A program made the translations under genes and the position numbers. 64,000 nucleotides of DNA, taken from assembly GCA_017397765.1 (NCBI GenBank), contig JAFQIB010000003.1, positions 1 through 64,000 on the forward strand. The letters are read 5' to 3'. Shown here one piece after another: positions 43,975-51,584 of this stretch. The notes under the pieces are model-generated. The model did no database searches, was not told the DNA's origin, and saw nothing but the letters and a program-made list of their open reading frames with translations. Every line of letters starts with the position of its first letter. Within the stretch, counting starts at the first letter, position 1. This stretch comes from Clostridia bacterium (GTDB lineage: Bacteria; Bacillota; Clostridia; Christensenellales; Aristaeellaceae).

Positions 43975-45378
43975 ATGAGCGTCATTACTACTCTTGAATT
44001 GAAGGACCGCCTGAGCGAGCTGCAGGGCTCCACTGTGACCCTGCGCGGCTGGATTCGCAACCACCGCAAGCAGAAGAACATGGGCTTCATCGACTTCTTC
44101 GATGGCCTGTGCTTCAAGAACCCCCAGGTCGTTTATGATAACAGCATCGCGGGCTTTGAGGAGATCCAGGCCCTGCGCGTGGGCAGCGCCATCACTGTGA
44201 CGGGTACTGTCGTCCCCTCCTACAAGGACCCCACCACCCCTGAGGTGCAGGCGAGCGAGATCATCCTGGAGGGCGACTGCCCCGAGGATTACCCCCTGCA
44301 GCCCAAGCGCCACTCCATCGAGTTCCTGCGTGAGATCGGCTATCTGCGCCCCCGCACCCGCCTGTTCCAGGCCGTGTTCCGCGTGCGCAGCGTGGCTTCC
44401 ATGGCCATCCACACCTACTTCCAGGACCGCGGCTATCTGTACGTCCATACGCCCCTGATCACTGGCAACGACGCCGAGGGCGCGGGCAACACCTTCACCG
44501 TCACCACCCTGGACCCCAAGAACGCAGGCAAGTGGGATGAGGACTTCTTCGGCAAGCAGGCTTCCCTGGCCGTCACCGGTCAGCTGGAGGGCGAGACCTT
44601 CGCCATGGCATTTTCGAAGATCTATACCTTCGGCCCCACCTTCCGCGCGGAGAACTCCAACACCAAGACCCACGCGGCGGAATTCTGGATGATCGAGCCG
44701 GAAATCGCCTTCTGCGACCTGGATCAGCTGATGGACGTGGAGGAGGACTTCCTGAAGTACCTGGTGAAGACGGTACTGGAGAAGTGCCCCGATGAGCTGG
44801 CCTTCCTGGATACCTTCGCAGCCGGCGCCGGGAGCCCCGGTGGCAGCAAGGGCAAATCCGGCCTGGTGGACAAGCTGACCGCGCTGGCCGACGCCAAGTG
44901 TGCCCGCATCACCCATGAGGAAGCCATCACCATCCTCAAGAATTCCGGCAAGGACTGGCAGTTCAAGCCCGAATACGGCCAGGATACCGCCAAGGAGCAT
45001 GAGAAGTACCTGACCGAGGAATACTTCCACGGCCCCGTCTTCGTATACAACTGGCCCAAGGACATCAAGGCCTTCTACATGTACCAGAACGACGATGAGA
45101 AGACCGTTGCCGCGGTGGATCTGCTGGTGCCCGGCTCCGGCGAGCTGATGGGCGGCTCCCAGCGTGAGACCCGTCTGGACAAGCTGACCGAGCGCATGGA
45201 TCAGCTTGGCATCTCCAAGGACAGCCTGGACTGGTACGTCAACCTGCGCAAGTTCGGCGGCTGCACCCACGCGGGCTTCGGCATGGGCTTTGAGCGGCTG
45301 CTGATGTACCTCACCGGTGTGGATAACATCCGCGATGTGATCCCCTACGCACGTACGCCCATGAACTGTGAGTTCTAA
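43975..45378 (+). CDS. asnS: Asparaginyl-tRNA synthetase
   Basis: 467 residues, the normal length. The N-terminal OB-fold anticodon domain (TVTLRGWIRNHRKQKNMGFID) is followed by a class II catalytic core: motif 2 FRAENSNTKTHAAEFWMIEPE and motif 3 GGCTHAGFGMGFERLLMYLTG. AsnS rather than AspS is indicated by the AEFWM and HAGFGMG signatures. It charges tRNA-Asn, so this organism probably need not rely on the indirect Asp-to-Asn route. GGAGGT precedes the ATG. Confidence 0.95.
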   Translation: MSVITTLELKDRLSELQGSTVTLRGWIRNHRKQKNMGFIDFFDGLCFKNPQVVYDNSIAGFEEIQALRVGSAITVTGTVVPSYKDPTTPEVQASEIILEGDCPEDYPLQPKRHSIEFLREIGYLRPRTRLFQAVFRVRSVASMAIHTYFQDRGYLYVHTPLITGNDAEGAGNTFTVTTLDPKNAGKWDEDFFGKQASLAVTGQLEGETFAMAFSKIYTFGPTFRAENSNTKTHAAEFWMIEPEIAFCDLDQLMDVEEDFLKYLVKTVLEKCPDELAFLDTFAAGAGSPGGSKGKSGLVDKLTALADAKCARITHEEAITILKNSGKDWQFKPEYGQDTAKEHEKYLTEEYFHGPVFVYNWPKDIKAFYMYQNDDEKTVAAVDLLVPGSGELMGGSQRETRLDKLTERMDQLGISKDSLDWYVNLRKFGGCTHAGFGMGFERLLMYLTGVDNIRDVIPYARTPMNCEF

Positions 45379-45401
45379 GCAGTAGCAGCGTACGTGCCAA
45401 A

Positions 45402-45418
45402 ATGGGTCGAAGACCCCG
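45402..45418 (+). repeat. 17-bp direct repeat (short hairpin), left copy flanking element E
   Basis: ATGGGTCGAAGACCCCG, with the self-pairing core GGGTC-GAA-GACCC; identical to 45667-45683. Confidence 0.75.
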
Positions 45419-45666
45419 CAGGGTGTCGCAAAAGTGCTTTAGGCACTTTTGCGAAGATTTGCACTCATTCACTGGTCGGGCTGCAAGCAGCCCCTCCCGG
45501 CCGTTCATTCGTGTAAGGAAGCGATTTTGCAAGCAAAATCGCGCGAAAATCGCCGCACAGGGGCTTCGCCCCGTTTAACCGCCCCGAAGGGGCTCGCCGA
45601 TTTTCGATCTAAAATCGGAGGACTTGCGAGCCCTCCGATGCCACCCATAGGTTTTTTGACAGTCTG
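45419..45666 (+). mobile_element. Hairpin-rich MITE-like element, copy E (short form, 248 bp)
   Basis: Runs from CAGGGTGTCG to TTGACAGTCTG between the 17-bp direct repeats. The first stem is TCGCAAAAGTGC/GCACTTTTGCGA, with both sides changed relative to copies A, B and D. The second is GGGCTGC/GCAGCCC. The last stem (GGACT / AGCCC) carries one unpaired change. It is 3' of asnS. Confidence 0.8.
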
Positions 45667-45683
45667 ATGGGTCGAAGACCCCG
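45667..45683 (+). repeat. 17-bp direct repeat (short hairpin), right copy flanking element E
   Basis: Exact repeat of 45402-45418, followed by TGCTCTG. Confidence 0.75.
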
Positions 45684-45703
45684 TGCTCTGTAAACCAATA
45701 TTG

Positions 45704-45740
45704 ACGCACGCATGATGCTTCTATCGTGCGTGCGTTTTCC
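45704..45740 (+). terminator. Terminator hairpin downstream of asnS and element E
   Basis: A 13-bp stem ACGCACGCATGAT / ATCGTGCGTGCGT (one T-G pair) followed by TTT. It sits just before the next ribosome binding site and may also act as an attenuator of the next operon. Confidence 0.6.
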
Positions 45741-45757
45741 CTTCTATGGAGGTTCCT

Positions 45758-46357
45758 ATGCAAGAAAAAGCTCCCCTGTGGCGGCGTATCCTCCGGGCTG
45801 TGCTGATGGCGCTGCTGACGCTGGTGCTGCTGGCCGCCTTCTACCTGGCTGTCATCATGGGGAATCCCGTGGAGCAGGAGGAGGCCGCCGTCACTGTCCG
45901 GCAGGACCAGCCGCTGCTGGACGCGATGCCCTCTCCGCTGCTGATCACACAGCAGGAACAGCTGCAGGCGCTGCTGGACACATTTCCCGCGCCGGTCATC
46001 GCTGCCATGCACAGCACTTCCCTGCGCTTCGTCCAGGGGCTGTGCGAGGACGTTCCCTTTGAAAACGGGCTGGCACGCCGGATCACATTGACCTACCAGA
46101 CCAATGAGGGCATGCAGCTCAGCGTTGTCAGCCTCTATCCTGCCCGTGCCCTGCCGCTGGTCACCAAAGAGGATTATACCTTCTCCTCAAATCCGGTGAA
46201 CATGGCCAGCCTGCGCTTTATCCGGATGGAAAACAGAGACACCATCCGTCTGCATGCCCAGGGGGCCGAAGCCCTCTATGTGATCACCCTGCCCAAGCAG
46301 CTCAGCGCTTCGCTGTCCACGCTTACCGCCGCATTTCAGATGTATCAGGGAGATTGA
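45758..46357 (+). CDS. Membrane-anchored protein of unknown function
   Basis: 199 residues with a basic N-terminus and one membrane helix or uncleaved signal (about 15-38, LMALLTLVLLAAFYLAVIMG); the rest is probably outside. No family is recognised. ATG at 45758 follows TGGAGG by 6 nt. It is followed after 2 bp by the kinase-like gene, so the two are co-transcribed. Confidence 0.7.
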   Translation: MQEKAPLWRRILRAVLMALLTLVLLAAFYLAVIMGNPVEQEEAAVTVRQDQPLLDAMPSPLLITQQEQLQALLDTFPAPVIAAMHSTSLRFVQGLCEDVPFENGLARRITLTYQTNEGMQLSVVSLYPARALPLVTKEDYTFSSNPVNMASLRFIRMENRDTIRLHAQGAEALYVITLPKQLSASLSTLTAAFQMYQGD

Positions 46358-46359
46358 CC

Positions 46360-47394
46360 ATGACCTTTTCCGATCTGCTCAAGGAACAGCTGGCGCGTCA
46401 TCCGGCCATGCAGCCGCAGGACGTGCTGAAGCTGTGCTATCAGGCCGCCCGGGGTGCAGAGCATCTGCTGGCTGATCCTGGCCGCGCCCGGGCGCATTTT
46501 GACCGGGAGTATGCCGATACCCCCGCCAATGCAGCCCTGCCCCTCTTTGAAGCCATTTCTCCCCGGATCGCCCGAGTGAACCTCGGTGCATGGAAGGCTG
46601 CCGGACTCCCGGCAGCCTGGCTCTTCCGCATGTTCCTGCATACCGCCCAAGCCTGCGAGGACGGCGCTTCGCTGCTGCTGCAGTACATTGAGGAAGCATC
46701 CGCCATCGCTGCGCCGCTTCTGACCGGCTGGGATGAAGCACTGGTCCTTTGGCGCGAAAGCGGCATGCCGGCGATCCATCACTCCGAGGCATACCGGGCT
46801 GCGGAGCACCCGGCTTACCGGATCGTAAACCGGCAGTTCCAGTGCATCCTGCCCATTCTGCAGCAGCTGAACGCCTCCTCCGCCATCCGGGTGATCGCCC
46901 TCGACGGACGGGCAGCTTCCGGCAAAACCACCCGGGCAGCCCTGCTCCATGCGGTGCTGGACGCCCCCGTGATTCACATGGATGACTTCTTCCTCCCGCC
47001 TGCGCTGCGCACGCCGGAGCGGCTCGCCCAGCCCGGCGGCAACGTTCATTATGAGCGCTTTGCAGCGGAGGTGCTGCCCGGCCTGGCCTCCGGGGCCGCC
47101 TTCTCCTACCGGGTGTTTGACTGCTCCCGGATGGACTTCGGCGGTTGGCAGGAGATCCCGGCTGCCCCGCTGCGTATTGTGGAAGGCAGCTATGCCCATC
47201 ACCCCGCGCTGGGCGATTATGCCGATCTGCGGGTCTTCTGCACCGTTGATGAACAGGAGCAGCTGCGCCGCATCCGCCAGCGCAATGGCGAAGCGCTGGC
47301 GGAGATGTTCCAAAGCCGCTGGATTCCCATGGAGGAAAGCTATTTCCGCCATGGCAGCATCCCGGAAAAGGCACACCTGATCCTGCGAGCCTGA
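46360..47394 (+). CDS. Uridine kinase-like protein with an N-terminal helical domain
   Basis: 344 residues. The C-terminal half is a P-loop kinase of the uridine kinase/phosphoribulokinase type: Walker A ALDGRAASGKTTRA (about residues 180-193), VIHMDDFFLP and YERFAAEVLPGL, then IVEGSYAHHPALGDYADL. The N-terminal 160 residues are helical (CYQAARGAEHLLADPGRARA) and are found with such kinases in Clostridia, but their role is unknown. An upstream TTG at 46354 was rejected; ATG 46360 has GGGAG 7 nt before it. Confidence 0.75.
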   Translation: MTFSDLLKEQLARHPAMQPQDVLKLCYQAARGAEHLLADPGRARAHFDREYADTPANAALPLFEAISPRIARVNLGAWKAAGLPAAWLFRMFLHTAQACEDGASLLLQYIEEASAIAAPLLTGWDEALVLWRESGMPAIHHSEAYRAAEHPAYRIVNRQFQCILPILQQLNASSAIRVIALDGRAASGKTTRAALLHAVLDAPVIHMDDFFLPPALRTPERLAQPGGNVHYERFAAEVLPGLASGAAFSYRVFDCSRMDFGGWQEIPAAPLRIVEGSYAHHPALGDYADLRVFCTVDEQEQLRRIRQRNGEALAEMFQSRWIPMEESYFRHGSIPEKAHLILRA

Positions 47395-47410
47395 CTCCAC
47401 GCTCCGTCGG

Positions 47411-47439
47411 TTGACGCACGCCGGTGGCTGTGCTATCCT
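47411..47439 (+). promoter_or_regulatory. Promoter of the XRE/desulfoferrodoxin-like gene
   Basis: TTGACG (47411-47416) and an extended -10 TGCTATCCT (TATCCT 47434-47439) with 17-bp spacing. Confidence 0.6.
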
Positions 47440-47459
47440 GTCTTCAGGAGGTGCGTCCT

Positions 47460-48047
47460 ATGCAGCACAATGTCTCTGAGTTGATCCGCCGGCGGCGTCA
47501 GGAGCTGGGCCTGACCCAGGCAGCCCTTGCCAAGCGCATCCACGTCAGCGCCAAGGCCGTTTCCAAATGGGAGACCGCCGCAGGCCTGCCGGACGCCGCC
47601 CTGGTCCCTGCGCTGTCCGAAGCGCTGGGCGTGAGCGCAGACAGCCTGCTGCTGGGGCAGATCCGGCAAAATCCCCCCGACGGAGGCAATATGAAACGCA
47701 TCAAGTTCTATCAATGCCCGGATTGCGGCAATATGCTGACCGCCACCGGCAAGGCAGAGCTGTCCTGCTGCGGCAGGCGGCTGTCCCCCATGCAGATCAG
47801 GCCTGCGGATGACGCGCACCGCCTGACCATCACTGACATCGAAACCGAGAAGCTTCTGACCTGGCGGCATCCGATGGAGAAAGGCCACCATCTGACTTTC
47901 CTGGCCGCTGTCGGATACGATTGTGTACACATCGTCCGGCTGTATCCGGAGGGTGCGCAGGAGCATCGCCTCCCCCGCATCCCCTGGGCGAAGTATTTCT
48001 GCGGCTGCACAGAGGATATGACCACCCTTTATCAGAGCAACCCATGA
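47460..48047 (+). CDS. XRE-family regulator fused to a desulfoferrodoxin-like domain
   Basis: 195 residues. Residues 1-65 are a helix-turn-helix (LTQAALAKRIHVSAKAVSKWE). Residues 80-105 hold a CPDC...SCCG cysteine pair set like the small metal-binding domain of desulfoferrodoxin. Residues 125-190 resemble the superoxide reductase fold (HPMEKGHHLTFLAAVGYD, PWAKYFCGC). The domain order suggests a regulator that could sense oxygen or superoxide through bound iron; this is inferred. Not all superoxide reductase iron ligands can be placed with certainty. CAGGAGG precedes the ATG. Confidence 0.75.
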   Translation: MQHNVSELIRRRRQELGLTQAALAKRIHVSAKAVSKWETAAGLPDAALVPALSEALGVSADSLLLGQIRQNPPDGGNMKRIKFYQCPDCGNMLTATGKAELSCCGRRLSPMQIRPADDAHRLTITDIETEKLLTWRHPMEKGHHLTFLAAVGYDCVHIVRLYPEGAQEHRLPRIPWAKYFCGCTEDMTTLYQSNP

Positions 48048-48060
48048 AAAGAGGGATACC

Positions 48061-48531
48061 ATGAAAATCATCCTGCTGATCGGCAAAATCTGCTGCGGTA
48101 AATCCACCTATGCCAAATCCCTGGGCGGCATGCTGATCTCCTGTGACCAGCTGATGCAGACCATGTTTCCCGGCGGCTGCGGCGAGCATCATGATCTGCT
48201 GGCCGAGCGCGCCCGCAAATATCTGCTGAATCTGGCGCGCCAGTGCGCCAACGCAGGGGTCACGCCTGTGGTGGACTTCGGCTTCTGGACGCCCGCGCTG
48301 CGTAAAGAGGCCATCGAGCTGCTTTCCGGCTGCGAGCTGGACTGGCGCTGGATCGATATCCCGGAGGAGGAATGGCAGCGCCGCATTGCCAGGCGCAACG
48401 CCGCCATTGAGGCCGGCACGGGCGATCCGTCGGACTATTATGTGGACGCTGGCTTGCTGGAGAAGGTGAACCGCCTCTTTGTCCCGCCCACGCCAGAGGA
48501 GCTGCCGCGCCTGACCATCATCCGGAATTGA
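48061..48531 (+). CDS. Small P-loop kinase-like protein
   Basis: 156 residues with Walker A LIGKICCGKSTYAK at about residues 6-19 and VVDFGFW as a probable Walker B. The Lx3R-type arginines (RRIARRN) near residue 105 resemble the lid of zeta-toxin or gluconate-kinase-like enzymes. It begins 13 bp after the XRE gene. The substrate is unknown. Confidence 0.75.
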   Translation: MKIILLIGKICCGKSTYAKSLGGMLISCDQLMQTMFPGGCGEHHDLLAERARKYLLNLARQCANAGVTPVVDFGFWTPALRKEAIELLSGCELDWRWIDIPEEEWQRRIARRNAAIEAGTGDPSDYYVDAGLLEKVNRLFVPPTPEELPRLTIIRN

Positions 48532-48545
48532 GTGCATACGAAAAG

Positions 48546-48570
48546 CCCATCGGCATGAACCGCCGATGGG
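48546..48570. terminator. Terminator-type hairpin after the kinase gene
   Basis: A perfect 9-bp stem CCCATCGGC / GCCGATGGG with loop ATGAACC, 14 bp after the stop. It is followed by element copy F instead of a T tract. Confidence 0.7.
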
Positions 48571-48571
48571 T

Positions 48572-48708
48572 CAGACTGTCAAAATAGCTGATGCACTCGT
48601 CACAGTAATTCGCCGTCGGCAGACTGTAAATCGAAAATCGGCGAGCCCCATCGGGGCGGTTAAACGGGGCGAAGCCCCTGTGCGGCGATTTTCGCGCGAT
48701 TTTGCTTC
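48572..48708 (-). mobile_element. Hairpin-rich MITE-like element, copy F (truncated)
   Basis: Begins CAGACTGTCAAAATAG directly after a terminator-type hairpin, then shows divergent sequence and a clear core (ATCGAAAATCGGCGAGCCCC to GCGCGATTTTGCTT) shared with copies A, B, D and E in minus orientation. It stops at about 48708, half-way through the GCGATTTTGC stem, so the other end and the second hairpin copy are lost. The 553-bp gap 48532-49084 holds this copy and a possible small remnant frame. Confidence 0.7.
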
Positions 48709-48891
48709 GAGTTGTTTTGTCAAGGGTGTTTTCACAGGTTATCATATATGACATATAAGTAAATCCACAAAACAAGTCACACCACCGATGCATATGGAAC
48801 TGTTGCTTCTGTCTTTTCAAGGTCGGGAGCAAATTTCCACCGGCTGGAGCACTTACTCCCACACGGCAGCAATTCTCTGGAGGCCGGCTGC

Positions 48892-48996
48892 ATGGCCCAC
48901 CGCGAAAAGAACAAGAACGCGGTAGATGAGTACGGCTACGAGGCCATAAGAAGAGCATTGCTAATGCGGCGTACATTCTGCAGTAAAGCAGCATAA
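48892..48996 (+). pseudogene. Possible remnant reading frame of unknown origin
   Basis: A 34-codon frame (MAHREKNKNAVDEYGYEAIR and onward) with GGAGG upstream; the same frame stays open back to 48763 without a start codon. Base composition is more AT-rich than the surroundings. It starts where the truncated element F ends, so it may be debris of a mobile element or a decayed gene. I do not recognise the sequence. Confidence 0.25.
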
Positions 48997-49084
48997 GAGG
49001 GCAGCATGATTGATGAAATCATACCGCCCTTTTATTGTGTGTTCAATTCTGTGCAGGAATTCTGTCAGGGTAGTTTCCGAGCCC

Positions 49085-49909
49085 TTAGTCCAGGAAGTCC
49101 TCGCGCAGCTGAACCTTGAAGTCCCGGGCGATGGCGCGCAGCTCGTCGTCCTGGATGGTCTGCAATTCCGGCAGGCCGGTGGACTTCTGCAGCGCCCAGA
49201 TCTGTGCGGCCTTTTCGATGGTGTGCATCAGGCCGAAGGTGATGTCAAAGTCGGGGCCGGAGGCAAACAGGCCGTGGTGCGCCCACACTGCCGCGTCGAA
49301 CTCCTCCATCTTCTTGCAGGTGGCCAGGGCGATGTCAGCACCGCCGGGAACCATCCACGGCACAACGCCCACGCCGCCGGGGAACACCACGGGGCACTCG
49401 GTCGCGCTCTTCCACAGGGCGCGGGAGAAATCGCGGTCGGTCAGCGGCAGCACGAAGGTCATGGCGATAATGTTGGCGGGGTGGGCGTGGTAGATCACGC
49501 GGTGCTCGCCGTTCGTGGCCTTGGCGCGGACACAATGGTTCATGTAGTGGCTGGGGAACTCGCTGGTGGGCTTGCCGCCGTTCACCAGGCCCCAGCAGAT
49601 GCGGTAGGAGTCGCCCTTGTCGTTGATCTCGACCACGCAGATGGAATCCTCCGGGTCGGTGATGACGTTGCGGAAGAACTTACCGGAGCCGGTGGAGAGG
49701 AAGTAGGAGCCGGCCAGGTTTTCGCCGGTGACGCCCATGTCCACCCAGGGCCGGGGCGTTTCATCGAAGAAGGGCGTCATTTCAGCCACTTCCTCCTTGG
49801 TCAGGCGGTAGGTCAGGTTGCCGCCGTTGCGCTCATGCCAGCCCTGGAGCCAGCCGTCATTGGCCATGCGGATGTATTTTTGCACGATGGTGATGTCGGT
49901 CATGCTCAT
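49085..49909 (-). CDS. rhaD: Rhamnulose-1-phosphate aldolase
   Basis: 274 residues, the standard length for RhaD. The class II zinc site is visible as YHAHPANIIAM (two histidines) and WAHHG, with the catalytic glutamate in TNGEHRV. It splits L-rhamnulose 1-phosphate into dihydroxyacetone phosphate and L-lactaldehyde. AAGGAGG lies 9 nt before the ATG at 49909. Last gene of the rhamnose locus, after a 193-bp gap with a large inverted repeat. Confidence 0.93.
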   Translation of the reverse strand: MSMTDITIVQKYIRMANDGWLQGWHERNGGNLTYRLTKEEVAEMTPFFDETPRPWVDMGVTGENLAGSYFLSTGSGKFFRNVITDPEDSICVVEINDKGDSYRICWGLVNGGKPTSEFPSHYMNHCVRAKATNGEHRVIYHAHPANIIAMTFVLPLTDRDFSRALWKSATECPVVFPGGVGVVPWMVPGGADIALATCKKMEEFDAAVWAHHGLFASGPDFDITFGLMHTIEKAAQIWALQKSTGLPELQTIQDDELRAIARDFKVQLREDFLD

Positions 49910-49946
49910 GCGTTTTTTCCTCCTTATTTCAAACAAACGTTGTTGC

Positions 49947-50078
49947 CCGAAGGGGTGGAGGGGGCGATCGGAAAGCCCCCCCTCCTCGCCTCCGCAGAGG
50001 CGAAATCTCTTTGTTAGGCAGGGTTTCGCGCTACGGCGCGACCAAAGGGCTTTCCGATCGCCCTTTGGAAACCTTCGG
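49947..50078. repeat. Inverted-repeat element in the rhaA-rhaD spacer
   Basis: Perfect 17-bp arms GGGCGATCGGAAAGCCC (49962-49978) and GGGCTTTCCGATCGCCC (50047-50063) enclose 68 bp with smaller palindromes (CGCCTCCGCAGAGGCG, CGCGC..GCGCG). Outer arms CCGAAGG (49947) and CCTTCGG (50072) extend it. It could be a hairpin that lets rhaA and rhaD be expressed at different levels, or another small repeat element. Confidence 0.65.
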
Positions 50079-50102
50079 TGCCCCTTTTCAAAGAATCCCT
50101 TT

Positions 50103-51368
50103 TTATCCGCGGGCGAGCTGCACGTCCTGCTCATACTTCTGCACCATGGGGAACCACTTGCCGTCCTCCGGCACACCACAGCGGCGGCAGTATTCGTCCC
50201 AGATCTCGCCAAAGGGCAGGGTCTTCATTTCTTCCTGCTTCACCATCAGCTCGGTGAACTGATCGGTATCCTGCAGCTTCTTCATATCCTCGTTGGGGGT
50301 GAGCAGCGCCATCAGCAGCGCCTTCTGCACATTGCGGAAACCCGTGACCCACGCGCTGACGCGGTTGATGCTGGCGTCAAAGTAATCCAGCGCCATATGT
50401 ACCCGGCCCTTCAGGCCGCCGCAGCGCACGATCTCCTTGCAGATCTCCTTGGTCTCGTCATCCAGCAGGACCACGTGATCGGAGTCCCAGCGGATGGGGC
50501 GGGTGATGTGCAGCGCCAGCTCAGGGAAGAAAGCCAGCAGGGCGGGGATCTTGTCGGACACGACTTCCGTGGGATGGTAGTGGCCGTTGTCCATCAGCGG
50601 GATGCACTTGCCGGGGTTCATCGCGGCGTAGGCCAGGGCGTACTCGGCGCTGCCCACGGTGTAAGCCTCCACACCGATGCCGAAGACCTTGCTCTCCACG
50701 CAGGGCTTGACCTTGTCAAAGTCAAAGGGCTCGGTGAGAATCTCGTCCATGGCCTCCTTGTAGCGCACACGCGGGCCGAGGCGGTCGGCGGGGATATCCT
50801 TGAAACCGTCGCCCGTCCAGATGTTCATGATGCAGGGCTGGCCCAATTCCTCCGCCAGGTACTGGCTGATGCGGATGCAGGCCTTGCCGTGCTCAATCCA
50901 GAAGCGGCGGGTATCCTCGTTGGGAGAAGACAGCGTCAGCGGGTCACACTTGGGATGGGAGAAGAAGGTGGGGTTGAAGTCGCAGCCCAGGCCGCGCTCC
51001 TTGCAGAAATCTACCCACTTCTTGAAGTGCTTGGGTTCCAACTTGTCGCGGTCAACCCAGCCGCCGTTCTCCTCGTCGAAGATGGCGTAGCAGGCGTGGA
51101 GGTTCATTTTCGGCGTGCCGGGGCACATGGCCATCGCCATATCCAGATCGACCATCAGCTCTTCGGGGGTACGGGCGCGGCCGGGATAGTTGCCGGTGGT
51201 TTGGATGCCGCCGGTCAGGGGCGCGTTGGGGTCGCCGTCAAAGCCGCGGACGTCGTCGCCCTGCCAGCAGTGCAGGGACACGGGCGCCTTCGCCAGCTTG
51301 TCCATCGCGGCTTCCACGTCGATGCCGAGAGCTTCGTACTTGGCCTTGGCCTGTTCGTACAGAGTCAT
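50103..51368 (-). CDS. rhaA: L-rhamnose isomerase
   Basis: 421 residues. The opening (YEQAKAKYEALGIDVEAAMD, LHCWQGDDVRGFD) and metal-site segments (DFNPTFFSHP, MDNGHYHPTE, ITRPIRWDSDHV) are characteristic of RhaA, which converts L-rhamnose to L-rhamnulose. The start at 51368 matches the family N-terminus with AAAGGA 8 nt upstream; the longer frame runs into a repeat. It is separated from rhaB by 216 bp of repeat DNA. Confidence 0.94.
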   Translation of the reverse strand: MTLYEQAKAKYEALGIDVEAAMDKLAKAPVSLHCWQGDDVRGFDGDPNAPLTGGIQTTGNYPGRARTPEELMVDLDMAMAMCPGTPKMNLHACYAIFDEENGGWVDRDKLEPKHFKKWVDFCKERGLGCDFNPTFFSHPKCDPLTLSSPNEDTRRFWIEHGKACIRISQYLAEELGQPCIMNIWTGDGFKDIPADRLGPRVRYKEAMDEILTEPFDFDKVKPCVESKVFGIGVEAYTVGSAEYALAYAAMNPGKCIPLMDNGHYHPTEVVSDKIPALLAFFPELALHITRPIRWDSDHVVLLDDETKEICKEIVRCGGLKGRVHMALDYFDASINRVSAWVTGFRNVQKALLMALLTPNEDMKKLQDTDQFTELMVKQEEMKTLPFGEIWDEYCRRCGVPEDGKWFPMVQKYEQDVQLARG

Positions 51369-51390
51369 GCAAATCATCCTTTCAGGATTT

Positions 51391-51429
51391 AATTCGGAAT
51401 TATGAATTCGGAATTCGGAATTTGAAGTG
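51391..51429. repeat. GAATTCGGAATT repeat upstream of rhaA
   Basis: AATTCGGAATTATGAATTCG followed by GAATTCGGAATTTGAAGTG. The right part is identical to the 3' end of lysA (40570-40594). Confidence 0.7.
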
Positions 51430-51498
51430 GGGGACAACCCCTTCGTCTTCGCCTGTCGGCGAATCCACCTCCCCTACGAAGGGGAAGCTCAGTAACCA

Positions 51499-51570
51499 GG
51501 GCTCCCTCCGGGAGGGAGCTGTCAGCCGCTTGTTGGCTGACTGAGGGAGAACGCGCAACTTGCAATAGCG
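51499..51570 (+). repeat. GGCTCCCTCC hairpin repeat, copy 2
   Basis: GCTCCCTC/GAGGGAGC stem, then GTCAGCC/GGCTGAC stem, then CTGAGGGAGAACGCGCAAC. Same architecture as 35366-35458 with a different second stem. Flanking hairpins TTCGCC/GGCGAA and CCCCT/AGGGG lie at 51440-51485. The repeat interrupts the rhaB-rhaA spacer. Confidence 0.65.
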
Positions 51571-51584
51571 TACTGCCGCCCAAA

